DNA of 64,000 bases, taken from the NCBI GenBank assembly GCA_900472395.1, contig UCHV01000006.1:55169-119168 (forward strand). Reading direction: 5' to 3'. Below, piece after piece: positions 1 through 9,143 of the stretch (position 1 is the first letter of the stretch; each line of letters opens with the position of its first letter). Made by a program: the position numbers and the translations under genes. This stretch comes from Hyphomicrobiales bacterium. GTDB lineage: Bacteria > Pseudomonadota > Alphaproteobacteria > Rhizobiales > Rhizobiaceae. The notes under the pieces were generated by a model. The model made no database searches. It was not told the DNA's origin and worked only from the letters and a program-made list of their open reading frames with translations.

Positions 1-1635
1 CGCGATATCGTCGATCACGCCGATGATGTTGGAGATCTGGCCGGACGATTCCTCGATACGGCCCATTGCCTGTACGGCATTGGCAACGACGGCACCCGAC
101 TGGCGTGCGCTCTCATTGGCCTGGATTGCAACATTGCGAGCCTCTTCGGCACGCTTGGAGGAATTGGAAACGTTGACGGTGATCTGGTCGAGCGCGGCTG
201 CCGTCTCTTCCAGGGATGCCGCCTGCTGTTCGGTGCGCTTGGAAAGATCGTCAGCGCTCTGGCTGACTTCGCGCGAGCCGCTGTCGATCGAGCTGGTGGC
301 CTGTGCGACGGAGCCGAGCGTACCGCGCAACTGGTTCACGGTTGCGTTGAAATCGGAACGGAGGTTTTCGAAGTCGGCTGCGAAGGCGCGGTCGAGCTGG
401 AAGGTCAGGTCACCGGAAGACAGGTGCTTCAGGCCCATGGCAAGACCGTTGGTGGCTTCTGCCATCTGCTCGGCGCGCAGACGGTCCTTTTCTGCATTCT
501 GACGGCGCTGTTCTTCGGTCATGTTGCGCTGTTCGTCGGCCTGCCGTTCCAGTTCGCGCGTCTTCAGTGCGTTATCCTTGAACACCTGCACGGCGCGGGC
601 CATGGCGCCGGTTTCGTCCGGGCGATCCTCGCCTTCGACGTTGGCCGTCAGGTCACCGGATGCCAGGCGTCCCATCGTGGAGGTGAGGCGGCCGATGGCA
701 TTGCCAAGCGATTTGGCAAACAGGAAAAAGGCTGCAAGCGCGATGATCGACGTGAACACGGTGACGGCCAACATGGTCAACAGCGCGGAACGGGCGGCGG
801 CGGCGATATCCGTCGTATCGGTACCGATTTCGAAGACACCGATCTTCTCTCCGGAGAAAGACTTGAACGGCACTGCCTTTACCAGCATTTCCCGGCCATC
901 GAGCGTTGCGTGTTCGAACACTTCCTTGCCGTCAAACGCTCCCTGAATGGCGTCTGCAGACAGGAATGACTTGTCGTTTTCTGTCGATGACTGATTGATC
1001 AGCTTGCCATCGTCAAGAACGTTCACCGCGATTTCGGCGCCAAGACGCTGTGCAAGAGGACCGAAATAGGCGTTCGACAGTTCCGTTCCGACATCCACGA
1101 CGCCGACGACGGTGCCGTTCACCACGACCGGCGCAACCGCGTAGATGCCGATGCCGGCCTTGCCGGGTTCGATACCAGCGGCAAGCTTGCCAGTTACAAC
1201 AGCCGACTGAACGGTCTTGCGGCGTCCCATGACGTTATCGCCGAATTTCTCAGGGGAATGAGCACGTGCAATCACATCGCCTTTGGCATTGGCGATCGTG
1301 ATGATCTGCAGGCCGCCGGTTTCTTTCATGGTCGCCATGTTGCGGGAAAACTTGTCGAGCAAGCCCTGGCGGTCGTTGCTGGCGATATAGGCAGGCAGAT
1401 CCGGTTCACCCGAAAGTACGAGCGCCAGTGCGGATGCGGACCGCTGGATTGCCGCCATGTCGGTCTGGATGACTTCGAGATCGCTGGCAGCCCTGTCGTA
1501 AAGTGCCTTGTCGCTCATGTCGGACTGTCGATACCAGGCAAGCCCGCCGATAGCGGCACTGGCAAAAAGCACGGCGGCAAAGCCGTAGCTGGTTATCTTG
1601 ATCCACAAGGGGCTTTTGATGGTCCGGTCGGTCAT
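1..1635 (-). CDS. Methyl-accepting chemotaxis protein, C-terminus cut by window edge
   Basis: The frame is open from an ATG at 1633-1635 to the left edge (545 codons seen), so the end of the signalling domain is missing. Residues about 9-30 form a first membrane helix. A periplasmic sensor of roughly 250 residues follows, with cache-like text such as GVVDVGTEL. A second helix lies near 282-308. After it come a HAMP domain (RLASGDLTANVEGEDRPDE) and a second HAMP-like stretch (LKHLSSGDLTF). The conserved methylation-region motif EQQAASLEETAAALDQIT lies near residue 465. It should signal to CheA/CheW at the inner membrane. The ligand cannot be read from the sequence. An AGGAA about 8 bases upstream supports the start. 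Confidence 0.93.
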   Translation of the reverse strand, partial: MTDRTIKSPLWIKITSYGFAAVLFASAAIGGLAWYRQSDMSDKALYDRAASDLEVIQTDMAAIQRSASALALVLSGEPDLPAYIASNDRQGLLDKFSRNMATMKETGGLQIITIANAKGDVIARAHSPEKFGDNVMGRRKTVQSAVVTGKLAAGIEPGKAGIGIYAVAPVVVNGTVVGVVDVGTELSNAYFGPLAQRLGAEIAVNVLDDGKLINQSSTENDKSFLSADAIQGAFDGKEVFEHATLDGREMLVKAVPFKSFSGEKIGVFEIGTDTTDIAAAARSALLTMLAVTVFTSIIALAAFFLFAKSLGNAIGRLTSTMGRLASGDLTANVEGEDRPDETGAMARAVQVFKDNALKTRELERQADEQRNMTEEQRRQNAEKDRLRAEQMAEATNGLAMGLKHLSSGDLTFQLDRAFAADFENLRSDFNATVNQLRGTLGSVAQATSSIDSGSREVSQSADDLSKRTEQQAASLEETAAALDQITVNVSNSSKRAEEARNVAIQANESARQSGAVVANAVQAMGRIEESSGQISNIIGVIDDIA

Positions 1636-1846
1636 GCCGCGAATTTCCTGGTCGTAAGATGCGAAAACAATTTTCGCGGCGGACCATTCGGTGCAAATAT
1701 TCAATTTTAGATGAATTTCATTCATATGCTTTATTAAATTAAAATATAAACTCCTCCATCGGTTGCGCCTGTGTCATGACTTGGAAACGCCGCAATTTCT
1801 CGTGCTATATTGTGATGCTTCAATTTCTTTCCGTCGGGCCCTTCCT

Positions 1847-2755
1847 ATGGTTGCAGTAAAGATGTCGCGGCGTTTTCTGATGTCGGGCCTTGCCACCGCA
1901 GCGCTGCTTCCGACGAAGCTAATTGCAGAAACTTTTCCTGTGCCTGCCAGCCTGCCGCTGGAAAAAAGGGACTATGCGAAAGCGCGGCTGCATTTTCACA
2001 CGCATTTGCTTCGCCAAGGCCCATCACCCGAAAAATCCCTGCCGCTCGGTACGCCTGCAGGTGCCCGGCGAGTGAGTTATCCAGGCGGCCCGGACGGCTC
2101 GATCGAGTTGATTGCCTGGCTTTCGGACTATCAGCCCTCCTCGAAACTGAAACCTGCCGTCCTTTTCCTTCATGGCGGGAATGCCACGGGTGACGGGCAC
2201 TGGGCCCTCATGCAGGCCTATTGGGAAGCCGGGTTCGTGGTGCTGCATCCGTCCTTCAGAGGAGAAAATGGACAGGCGGGCAATTACTCCGGCTTTTACG
2301 ATGAAACGGCCGATGCGCTTGCCGCCGCGCATTATCTGGAAAATCTTGCCGGCATCGACCGTGATCGCCTCTTTCTCGCGGGCCATTCCAATGGCGGAAC
2401 TCTGGCGCTGCTGGCGGCGATGGCGCGAAACTTCAGGGCGGCTGTACCGATTTCCGCCGGCGTCAATTCATGGCGATATTTCCACCGTTACTCCGATGAA
2501 ATGCCGTTCGACGGCAACAATCCGAGAGAGTTCATCATGCGCTCGTCGGTCTGTTTCGGGCATAGCCTGAAATGCCCGACCCTGCTTTTGCGCGGCAGTG
2601 AAGAACGCCCTTTCGATGCCGATCATGAATTGCTGATCGAGCGCGTGCGAACTGCCGGTATGCCGATCGACAAGCTGATACTGCCCGGCAACCATAATGG
2701 CGTGGTGCCGGGCGCGGTGATCGAGAGCATCCGGTTCTTCAATCAGTTCACCTGA
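1847..2755 (+). CDS. Exported alpha/beta hydrolase, dienelactone-hydrolase/prolyl-oligopeptidase-like
   Basis: The mature part has the alpha/beta-hydrolase order: an oxyanion-region LFLHGGN, a nucleophile elbow GHSNGG near residue 180, an acidic position around ERPFDADHE near 257 and a catalytic His in NHNG near 282. The N-terminus reads MSRRFLMSGLATAALLP, a twin-arginine-like signal ending near AETFP, so the enzyme is probably periplasmic. I chose the ATG at 1847. The frame is open to a GTG at 1763, and an ATG at 1862 is equally possible, with no clear ribosome site at any of them. It is about 300 residues and stands alone between divergent and convergent neighbours. The substrate is unknown; an ester or peptide hydrolase is the safe call. 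Confidence 0.8.
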   Translation: MVAVKMSRRFLMSGLATAALLPTKLIAETFPVPASLPLEKRDYAKARLHFHTHLLRQGPSPEKSLPLGTPAGARRVSYPGGPDGSIELIAWLSDYQPSSKLKPAVLFLHGGNATGDGHWALMQAYWEAGFVVLHPSFRGENGQAGNYSGFYDETADALAAAHYLENLAGIDRDRLFLAGHSNGGTLALLAAMARNFRAAVPISAGVNSWRYFHRYSDEMPFDGNNPREFIMRSSVCFGHSLKCPTLLLRGSEERPFDADHELLIERVRTAGMPIDKLILPGNHNGVVPGAVIESIRFFNQFT

Positions 2756-2772
2756 TATCATTTGCCGGCTAA

Positions 2773-3669
2773 TCAGATTGAGCCGAACATCAGCGAGCGA
2801 TGAAGGCCGGCGCCGGCGAGATTTCCGTCACCGACAGCCAGCGCGACAGAAGCCATCGGTCGCGCCGCATCACCGCAGGCAAATACGCCCGGCATGCTGG
2901 TCTCTTTCATCGGATCCGTCTTGATCACCGAACCGACGGGGCCCTCCTCGAACTGCAGACCGAGCTGCTGCGCCAACGGGCTGGCCATCTCGAAACGTGC
3001 GAGCGAAAACAGGCCGGCGAAGGAGAGTATCCGGCCGTCCGCGAGCCGGATATCGGCGTGGCCGGTAATTTCCCTGATCGGGCTGGTTTCCACCCTGACA
3101 CCGCGTGCGGCAAGGCTTTGCAGTTGTTCGGCATCCGGCTCGAACGCGTCGTTGATGAGGAAGGTCGTCGGTCCCCAGTCCGGCAGCATCAGCGCGTGGT
3201 GCATTGATAGATCGGAGCCGGCGATGACGCCGATCTGGCCCTGATTGAGTTCATAACCGTGGCAATAGGGGCAATGGAACACTGCCTTGCCCCAGCGCTC
3301 TTCCAGTCCGGCGATTTCGGGCAGAATATCGCGCACGCCGGTGGCAAGAAGCAGGCGGCGAGAGAGATGGCGTTTGCCGGCGAGGGTGACTGCAAATCCT
3401 TCATCTGTCCGCTCCGCGGTTTCGGCACGGCCGGCGAGCCAGTCGACGGTCTTGTATTCCATCACCTGCGCCCGCGCTTCGGCAGCGATCACGGCCGGAT
3501 CGACTCCGTCCTGCGTCAGAAAGCCATGGGAGTGGGAAGCAAAGCGGTTGCGGCGCTTGCCTTCATCGATGATCAGCACGTCGCGACGGGCGCGGCCCAG
3601 CTGCAGCGCCGCCGAAAGGCCGGCATAGCTGCCACCAACGATGATTACGTCATGGACAGGATTGGTCAT
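2773..3669 (-). CDS. Thioredoxin-reductase-like FAD/NAD(P) oxidoreductase
   Basis: A 298-residue flavoprotein of the thioredoxin-reductase fold. The FAD-binding motif GGSYAGL is at residues 12-18, and a redox CPYC disulfide sits at 133-136 in HCPYCHGYE. The final GDAARPMASVALAVGDG is the typical C-terminal FAD contact. The frame is open to 3699, but the ATG at 3669 has AAGGAG placed 6 bases upstream and is the better start. It is divergent from an Rrf2-type regulator, which suggests redox- or stress-controlled expression. The partner thioredoxin or small-molecule disulfide is not evident, and no thioredoxin gene is adjacent. Confidence 0.88.
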   Translation of the reverse strand: MTNPVHDVIIVGGSYAGLSAALQLGRARRDVLIIDEGKRRNRFASHSHGFLTQDGVDPAVIAAEARAQVMEYKTVDWLAGRAETAERTDEGFAVTLAGKRHLSRRLLLATGVRDILPEIAGLEERWGKAVFHCPYCHGYELNQGQIGVIAGSDLSMHHALMLPDWGPTTFLINDAFEPDAEQLQSLAARGVRVETSPIREITGHADIRLADGRILSFAGLFSLARFEMASPLAQQLGLQFEEGPVGSVIKTDPMKETSMPGVFACGDAARPMASVALAVGDGNLAGAGLHRSLMFGSI

Positions 3670-3815
3670 GGCATGCTCCTTCATGTTTCGAAACAACATA
3701 AGTTACATGATTTGATAAAGTCAATTGTCATGCAACTTTTGTTGTGACGAGTTCCGCCGTGGCGTGATATCGGAGATTGCGTCAACGGGATGCCAGCAAT
3801 GGTCAGGGTATAGAA

Positions 3816-4274
3816 ATGCGACAGGACAGCCGGCTTTCGCGCATGCTTCATGTGCTCATTCACATGGGGCACCACGATGGAGCACTGACGTCGGACATGA
3901 TCGCGAAGATGCTGGATACCAATCCGGTGGTCATTCGCCGTACGATGGCGGGCTTACGTGAAAAAGGATACGTGACCTCCGAAAAAGGCCATGGCGGCGG
4001 GTGGACCTTGTTGCACCGGCTGGAAGAGTTGACCTTGTTGGACATTTACCGGGCGGTGGGCGAGCCATCGGTCTTTGCAGTAGGGCCGGCCTACGACATG
4101 CCGGGCTGTGTCATCGAGCAGGCGGTCAACGCCACCCTGACGGATGTGTTCGCCGAGGCGGAGCAATTGTTGCTGAAACGTTTTTCAGATGTGACGCTGG
4201 CCGATATCGCCCGTGGCTTTGTGGTGCCGGGTGGTCCGAACGCCAGCGGGCAGGGGATGGCGGAGGAAAGCTGA
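3816..4274 (+). CDS. Rrf2-family transcriptional regulator
   Basis: A 152-residue winged-helix protein. The helix-turn-helix covers LTSDMIAKMLDTNPVVIRR and the wing KGYVTSEKGHGGGWTL, both typical of Rrf2. IscR/NsrR members bind an iron-sulfur cluster through three cysteines. Here only one Cys (MPGCVIEQ) is seen, so this is a cluster-free YwnA-like member. It is divergent from the thioredoxin-reductase-like gene and separated from it by about 150 bp, so it most likely represses that gene and itself. The ATG at 3816 was chosen because it begins the conserved MRQDSRLSRMLHVL segment. An upstream start at 3777 would only add an atypical tail. Confidence 0.88.
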   Translation: MRQDSRLSRMLHVLIHMGHHDGALTSDMIAKMLDTNPVVIRRTMAGLREKGYVTSEKGHGGGWTLLHRLEELTLLDIYRAVGEPSVFAVGPAYDMPGCVIEQAVNATLTDVFAEAEQLLLKRFSDVTLADIARGFVVPGGPNASGQGMAEES

Positions 4275-4378
4275 AGCTTCGGCCGGCAATTGAGCTGGCC
4301 CAGGCGGCATGCTCCAGCTTCGCGCCAGTTGCGGTCGCTAGTTTGATGGTGACGTCATCTGCCGGAAGCGGTTTGCCC

Positions 4379-5197
4379 ATGCTCTTGTCCCGTCTGCCCC
4401 TTCGCCGCGTGTTTGTGCTTGCCACCACGCTGTGCGCGACCACCAGCCTTTCGGGCTGCCTGTTCGTGACCGATACGACACGCATGGACCCTGCCGTCTT
4501 CGTTCAGGAAACCGCGCCGGTATTTGCCGTGCCTGCTTATGTCGATCCGCCGAGCAACAATCCACCGCCGATGCCCGGGGCCATTCCGCACAAGCGCCAG
4601 CTTTATCCGACCGACTTCCACCAGACCTATGGTCTGCCGGTAACCAACCCCGTCCATCGCACGATGTACGAGGTGATGCGCGACGAGGGTCACACCCTTC
4701 CGGCCATTCCGACCTCGCGCGTCGATCAGCGTTACCTGCGACAGGAAGTGTCCTATCAGACCAACGAGGCTCCGGGCACGATCGTCGTCGATACCAGATC
4801 GCATTTCCTTTATCTCGTGCAGGAAAACGGCAAGGCGATGCGATACGGCGTCGGCCTCGGCAAGGCCGGTTACGGCTGGACAGGTCGCGGTGTTGTGCAA
4901 TGGAAGGCGAAATGGCCACGCTGGACACCGCCGGAGGACATGGTTGCGCGCCAGCCGGACCTGCGTCAGTTCGCGGCTTCCGAGGGCGGTGCAACGCCCG
5001 GTCTCAACAATCCGCTCGGTGCGCGTGCCATGTATATCTACAAGGATGGCAAGGATACGCTCTATCGCGTCCACGGCACGCCGGACTGGCAATCTGTCGG
5101 CAAGGCAACGTCTTCGGGCTGCGTGCGCATGTTCAATCAGGACGTCATCGATCTTTACGAGCGCATCCCGGCGAAAACGACGATCGTGGTGATCTGA
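4379..5197 (+). CDS. L,D-transpeptidase (YkuD) lipoprotein, copy 1
   Basis: A 272-residue cell-wall enzyme. The N-terminus is a lipoprotein signal ending in the lipobox LSGC. A roughly 100-residue linker follows, then the YkuD domain: TRSHFLYLVQENGKAMRYGVG begins the catalytic fold, VHGTPDW supplies the conserved His, and ATSSGCVRM near residue 245 carries the catalytic Cys and Arg. The family forms 3-3 crosslinks in peptidoglycan or attaches proteins to it in the periplasm. The frame is open upstream to 4001, inside the Rrf2 gene. The ATG at 4379 was chosen because it gives a complete signal peptide. It is followed 220 bp later by a close paralogue. Confidence 0.9.
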   Translation: MLLSRLPLRRVFVLATTLCATTSLSGCLFVTDTTRMDPAVFVQETAPVFAVPAYVDPPSNNPPPMPGAIPHKRQLYPTDFHQTYGLPVTNPVHRTMYEVMRDEGHTLPAIPTSRVDQRYLRQEVSYQTNEAPGTIVVDTRSHFLYLVQENGKAMRYGVGLGKAGYGWTGRGVVQWKAKWPRWTPPEDMVARQPDLRQFAASEGGATPGLNNPLGARAMYIYKDGKDTLYRVHGTPDWQSVGKATSSGCVRMFNQDVIDLYERIPAKTTIVVI

Positions 5198-5419
5198 TCA
5201 CGGTCGCGAAAATTGTCTCCAAGATCACGGCAAGTTTTTAGCCTTTTCGTGGTCGGACAGCCATAACCAGCATATGTTTTGACGAAGGACAGGCGCTCTG
5301 CCGGATCCGAAACGAATGCGTGGAACAAATCTCGACCATCTTCGTTTAGGCCGGTCTCGCCTGCTGCCAGATGCCGCATTCGCGGTTTGATGTCCCGTAA
5401 CGAAGTCGAAACGGCCCCC

Positions 5420-6139
5420 ATGACAGACACGATGATTTCCCGCCGCAACCTGCTCAGCCTGATGGCTGTGGGTACGGCTTCAACGCTGGCCGGCTGCGCC
5501 TCTTCCGGCCCGGTCACCCGTGGTTACACCATTACCTATCGCGATAACGCCACCCAGGTGGTGGATCCGGCGATGGGCTCCAGCAATAGCGAACTCGACG
5601 TCATGTATGGCCAGATCGCCGATGGCGGTTTCGTCATTCCGGCCGTGCCGTATCAGAAAATTCCCCCGCGCTTTTATCGCCAGCGTGTTTCCAACAGCAC
5701 CGGCCAGCCGGCAGGCACTGTCGTCGTCGATACCAAGTCGCGGTTTCTTTACCTGACGGAGCAGGGTGGCACCGCCATGCGTTATGGCGTCGGCATCGGA
5801 CGCGAAGGTTTTGCCTGGCAGGGCGAGGGCGTCATCCAGTGGCGTCAACGTTGGCCGAAGTGGACACCGCCGGACGAAATGATCGCCCGCCAGCCGGAAC
5901 TCATCTCCTATTCTGCGAAGAATGGCGGCATGCAGCCGGGCCTGCGTAACCCGCTCGGCGCGCGTGCGCTTTACATCTTCCAGAATGGCCAGGATACGCT
6001 TTACCGCCTGCATGGTTCGCCGGAGTGGAACTCCATCGGCAAGGCCGTGTCTTCCGGCTGTGTGCGCCTGATGAACCAGGATATCATCGACCTTTACGAC
6101 CGCGTTCCGGAAAAGGCGCGTGTGGTCGTCTGGCAGTAA
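5420..6139 (+). CDS. L,D-transpeptidase (YkuD) lipoprotein, copy 2
   Basis: A 239-residue paralogue of the gene just upstream. The two share GRGVVQWKAKWPRWTPP versus GEGVIQWRQRWPKWTPP and the motifs HGSPEW (near 198) and SSGCVRL (near 212), which contain the catalytic His and Cys. The leader ISRRNLLSLMAVGTASTLAGC combines twin arginines with a lipobox, so export may be by Tat followed by lipidation. ATG 5420 was preferred; 5390 and 5432 are alternatives with equally weak ribosome sites. The gene ends just before a strong intrinsic terminator. Tandem duplication is the simplest origin. Different substrates or growth phases for the two copies are inference. Confidence 0.9.
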   Translation: MTDTMISRRNLLSLMAVGTASTLAGCASSGPVTRGYTITYRDNATQVVDPAMGSSNSELDVMYGQIADGGFVIPAVPYQKIPPRFYRQRVSNSTGQPAGTVVVDTKSRFLYLTEQGGTAMRYGVGIGREGFAWQGEGVIQWRQRWPKWTPPDEMIARQPELISYSAKNGGMQPGLRNPLGARALYIFQNGQDTLYRLHGSPEWNSIGKAVSSGCVRLMNQDIIDLYDRVPEKARVVVWQ

Positions 6140-6150
6140 GAAGATGAATT

Positions 6151-6171
6151 GGGGGCGAAAGCCCCCTTTTT
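6151..6171 (+). terminator. Intrinsic terminator after L,D-transpeptidase 2
   Basis: GGGGGC, a GAAA tetraloop and GCCCCC are followed by five T. The hairpin ends within the stop region of the convergent EamA gene, so it probably ends the transpeptidase transcript. Confidence 0.85.
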
Positions 6172-7069
6172 AACGGGCAAACCGGCGGGCGGCGGCAACG
6201 CAGCCGATAACCCCGATCGTTGCCACCAGCATCAAGGGCGTAACGGTTTCGCCGAGCAGCGTGGCGGCAAGCGCCAGGCCGAAAAAAGGCTGCAGCAGCT
6301 GCAACTGGCCGACCGAGGCGGTGCCGCCCTGCGCCAGGCCGCGATACCAGAAGATGAAGCCGATCAGCATGCTGAACAGCGAAACATAAATGAGGCCGGC
6401 CCAGGCCGGTGCCGGTATCTCGGCAAGGTTCTGCGGCCAGGTCAACATCATGCCGGCGGCCATGACCGGCAGCGATAGTGTCAGCGCCCAGCAGATTACC
6501 TGCCAGCCCCCCAGTCTTTTTGAAAGACGCGCACCTTCGGCGTAACCCAGTCCGCAGGCGATGACGGCCGCCAGCATCAAGCCATCCCCGAGCGGCGAGG
6601 CGGTAAGGCCTTGTGAGAGGGCGAAACCGCCCACCATCACGCTACCGAGCGCAGAAAACACCCAGAAGACCGGCTTGGGCTGTTCGCCACCGCGCATCAC
6701 GCCGAAGATGGCGGTTGCAAGCGGCAGAAGTCCGATGAACACGATGGAATGCGCCGACGTGACATGCTGCAACGCGATTGCAGTCAGCAGCGGGAAGCCG
6801 ACCACGACGCCGAGCGCGATGACGCCCAGCGACACGAGATCGGCGACAGAGGGACGTCTTTCCTTGAAGGCGAGCAGCAGGATCATCCCCAAAATGCCGG
6901 CAATGGTGCCACGCGCCATGGTCAGGAAAAACGGATCGAAGCCGGTGACGGCCAGCCGCGTGGCGGGCAACGATCCGCTGAAGATGATGACGCCGACCAT
7001 GCCATTGACGAGGCCAGCCAGGCGATTGTCGAACTGTTGGCCGATTGCGGGGTTTGCCGGCTGGGTCAT
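6170..7069 (-). CDS. EamA-type drug/metabolite exporter (DMT superfamily)
   Basis: A 299-residue integral membrane protein with about ten hydrophobic helices in two EamA repeats (residues about 20-150 and 165-295), such as GVIALGVVVGFPLLTAIAL and ATLLGETVTPLMLVATIGVIG. The family exports metabolites or amino acids across the inner membrane. The ATG at 7069 is preceded by GGAGACATC. It is divergent from a MocR-type PLP regulator across about 140 bp. That pairing is common and points to regulator-controlled export. The substrate is not identifiable. Confidence 0.9.
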   Translation of the reverse strand: MTQPANPAIGQQFDNRLAGLVNGMVGVIIFSGSLPATRLAVTGFDPFFLTMARGTIAGILGMILLLAFKERRPSVADLVSLGVIALGVVVGFPLLTAIALQHVTSAHSIVFIGLLPLATAIFGVMRGGEQPKPVFWVFSALGSVMVGGFALSQGLTASPLGDGLMLAAVIACGLGYAEGARLSKRLGGWQVICWALTLSLPVMAAGMMLTWPQNLAEIPAPAWAGLIYVSLFSMLIGFIFWYRGLAQGGTASVGQLQLLQPFFGLALAATLLGETVTPLMLVATIGVIGCVAAARRFAR

Positions 7070-7189
7070 GATGTCTCCTGCTTTATCTGTTTTCTGCCGT
7101 CACTCTGCGGCTGTTCGTATGAAGTCGCGGTGCTTCGGCATCCTGTCCTATCTGCCAAATCGGTTGGCGCCGCCATCGACAGTCTGATA

Positions 7190-7205
7190 CAGTTTGGCGA
7201 AACTG
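7190..7205. promoter_or_regulatory. Candidate operator between EamA and MocR genes
   Basis: CAGTTT-GGCG-AAACTG is a perfect 6-base inverted repeat, 2 bases before the first possible MocR start codon and inside the leader if the ATG at 7229 is used. MocR proteins usually bind repeats in such divergent spacers, so autoregulation is plausible but unproven. Confidence 0.35.
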
Positions 7206-7207
7206 TT

Positions 7208-8686
7208 ATGGAGCATAAGGCAGTACGGATGGATGCGCGCGGCAAAACACCGGCTGGTGCCAATCAGGCGGAAGCAGAAGGGCCGGTTGGCGAAGGCATG
7301 ACCCGTGTCGCGTCGGTGATGGCGACGATCCGCAGCCGTATCGCTGCGCGCAGTCTGACAGCCGGCGCAAAATTGCCCTCGGTACGCGGGCTTGCCGCGA
7401 CCATGAAGGTTTCGACTTCGACGGTTGTCGATGCCTATGAGCGGCTGGTGGCGGAGGGGGTTATCCTGTCACGACCCGGTTCCGGCTTTTATGTCGCCAA
7501 TCAGGCGGCACCGTTTTCTCCAGCGAATGTCGGCCCCCGATTGGACAGGGCGGTCGATCCGTTCTGGGTGTCGCGCCAATCGCTGGAAGCGGCCGAGGAT
7601 GCGCTGAAACCCGGTTGCGGTTGGCTGCCGCCTTCATGGTTGCCGCAGGAGAGCATTCGCAAGGCGTTGCGTGGCCTGTCGCGTTCGGGTGATGCACTGC
7701 TCACGGACTATGGATCGCCCCTTGGCCTTGCCGGTCTGCGCCATCTGGTCGCGCGGCGTCTGGCGGATCACGCGGTGGAAGTTTCGCCGCAGCAGATCCT
7801 GCTCACCGATTCCGGGACACAGGCCATCGATCTTCTTTGCCGCCTGCTGCTGGAGCCAGGCGATACCGTTCTGGTCGATGATCCCTGCTATTTCAATTTC
7901 CACGCTCTTTTGCGCGCGCACCGGGTGAAAATCGTCGGTGTGCCATACCTGCCGAACGGCCCGGATATCGATGCCTTTGCCAAAGTGCTCGCAGAGCATA
8001 GGCCGAGGCTCTACATCACCAATTCCGGCATTCACAATCCAACCGGTGCCGTGCTGTCGCCGATCGTTGCCCATCGCGTCCTGAAACTGGCCGAACAGTT
8101 CGACCTGACCATCGTCGAGGACGATATATTCGCCGATTTCGAGCTGGTCGCGGCGCCGCGTCTTGCGGCTTTCGATGGGCTCGATCGGGTCATTCAGATC
8201 GGCAGTTTTTCGAAAACCCTGTCGGCGTCGATGCGGTGCGGATTCATCGCCACCCGGCGGGAATGGCTGGAAGAGCTGACCGATCTGAAAATCGCCACCA
8301 CGTTTGCCGGAGCCGCGATGAATGCCGAACTGGTACGCGCCGTGCTGAGCGACGGCGGTTACCGAAGACATCTGGAATTGCTTCGCGCTCGCCTTGCCCG
8401 CGCCATGGTCGAGGTAGCTGTCGGATTGAAGCGGCTTGGCACGGAACCGTTGCTTGAACCGCAAGCCGGCATGTTTCTATGGTGCCGATTGCCGGGTGAG
8501 GTGGATGCGGCCGAAATCGCGAGGATGGCACTGGAAAAGGGCGTGGTTCTGGCGCCCGGCAATGTGTTCAGCCTGTCGCAATCTGCAAAACACAACATGC
8601 GGTTCAACGTGTCGCAGATGAGCGATCCCCGCATTTTCGCAGTGCTCGAAGACGCTCTCCAGCGCGCAGCCGGGCAAAGCGCATAG
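7208..8686 (+). CDS. MocR-type (GntR-HTH/aminotransferase) regulator
   Basis: A 492-residue fusion. A GntR winged helix spans residues about 35-105 (AGAKLPSVRGLAATMKVSTST). A class I aminotransferase-like domain follows, with the PLP lysine in SFSKTLSASMRCGF near residue 336, ITNSGIHNPTGA, and VEDDIFADFE for the ring-contact Asp. MocR proteins sense PLP or an amino-acid aldimine and act on DNA. The ATG at 7208 gives the full ORF. An ATG at 7229 with AAGG 8 bases upstream is an equally good start. The divergent EamA exporter is the likely target. It could also be annotated as a plain aminotransferase, but the HTH argues against this. Confidence 0.92.
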   Translation: MEHKAVRMDARGKTPAGANQAEAEGPVGEGMTRVASVMATIRSRIAARSLTAGAKLPSVRGLAATMKVSTSTVVDAYERLVAEGVILSRPGSGFYVANQAAPFSPANVGPRLDRAVDPFWVSRQSLEAAEDALKPGCGWLPPSWLPQESIRKALRGLSRSGDALLTDYGSPLGLAGLRHLVARRLADHAVEVSPQQILLTDSGTQAIDLLCRLLLEPGDTVLVDDPCYFNFHALLRAHRVKIVGVPYLPNGPDIDAFAKVLAEHRPRLYITNSGIHNPTGAVLSPIVAHRVLKLAEQFDLTIVEDDIFADFELVAAPRLAAFDGLDRVIQIGSFSKTLSASMRCGFIATRREWLEELTDLKIATTFAGAAMNAELVRAVLSDGGYRRHLELLRARLARAMVEVAVGLKRLGTEPLLEPQAGMFLWCRLPGEVDAAEIARMALEKGVVLAPGNVFSLSQSAKHNMRFNVSQMSDPRIFAVLEDALQRAAGQSA

Positions 8687-8697
8687 TGCAGAAACGC

Positions 8698-8726
8698 AAA
8701 AAAGGCGTGGCCTCAAGCCACGCCTT
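8698..8726 (-). terminator. Terminator for the DUF2267-like gene
   Basis: The perfect 10-base stem AAGGCGTGGC / GCCACGCCTT with a 5-base loop is followed on the minus strand by a run of six T. It may also stop the convergent MocR transcript, although there is no T tract on the plus strand. Confidence 0.8.
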
Positions 8727-8753
8727 CGATATTCTATTCCGGTCGCGCAGCGA

Positions 8754-9143
8754 TCAGACGAACTGGCTGAGGCCGGGCACCGAAGCGATAACCTTGTCCA
8801 CCACTTCGTCGCCGGCATGCTCGCGAGCAACCGCCATGGTTTCGCGGGCAAGAGCCGTGATTTCGCCCATGCCGAGGCCCTGGCTCATCAACTGCTGGCC
8901 AAGTGCCATCACGCCACCACCGAAACTCGCCATCAGGCCACCGAGCAGACCACCGCCACCCGCACCTTCTCCATTGAACTGGGCAACCAGTTCCGGCGCG
9001 CCGGGAATGGATTCGATCATCTTCGCCACGGCACCGTCATCGGCTTCGCGCTGAAGGAAACCGAGCATCATGCCGATCGCCTTTTCGGCAACGTCGGGCG
9101 AAAGACCGACATTGTCGGCAATGCGGGATACGAGTTCGTTCAT
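8754..9143 (-). CDS. Small DUF2267/DUF2780-like protein
   Basis: A 129-residue soluble protein beginning MNELVSRIADNVGLS. A helical first half carries AEKAIGMMLGFLQREADD. A Gly-rich centre (GEGAGGGGLLGGLMASFGGG) follows, and the C-terminus ends DEVVDKVIASVPGLSQFV. This layout fits the small DUF2267/DUF2780-like proteins common in rhizobia, whose function is unknown. There is no signal peptide. GAGGAG lies 6 bases before the ATG at 9143, so the longer start at 9149 was rejected. It is a single gene with its own terminator. I cannot assign a role. Confidence 0.75.
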   Translation of the reverse strand: MNELVSRIADNVGLSPDVAEKAIGMMLGFLQREADDGAVAKMIESIPGAPELVAQFNGEGAGGGGLLGGLMASFGGGVMALGQQLMSQGLGMGEITALARETMAVAREHAGDEVVDKVIASVPGLSQFV

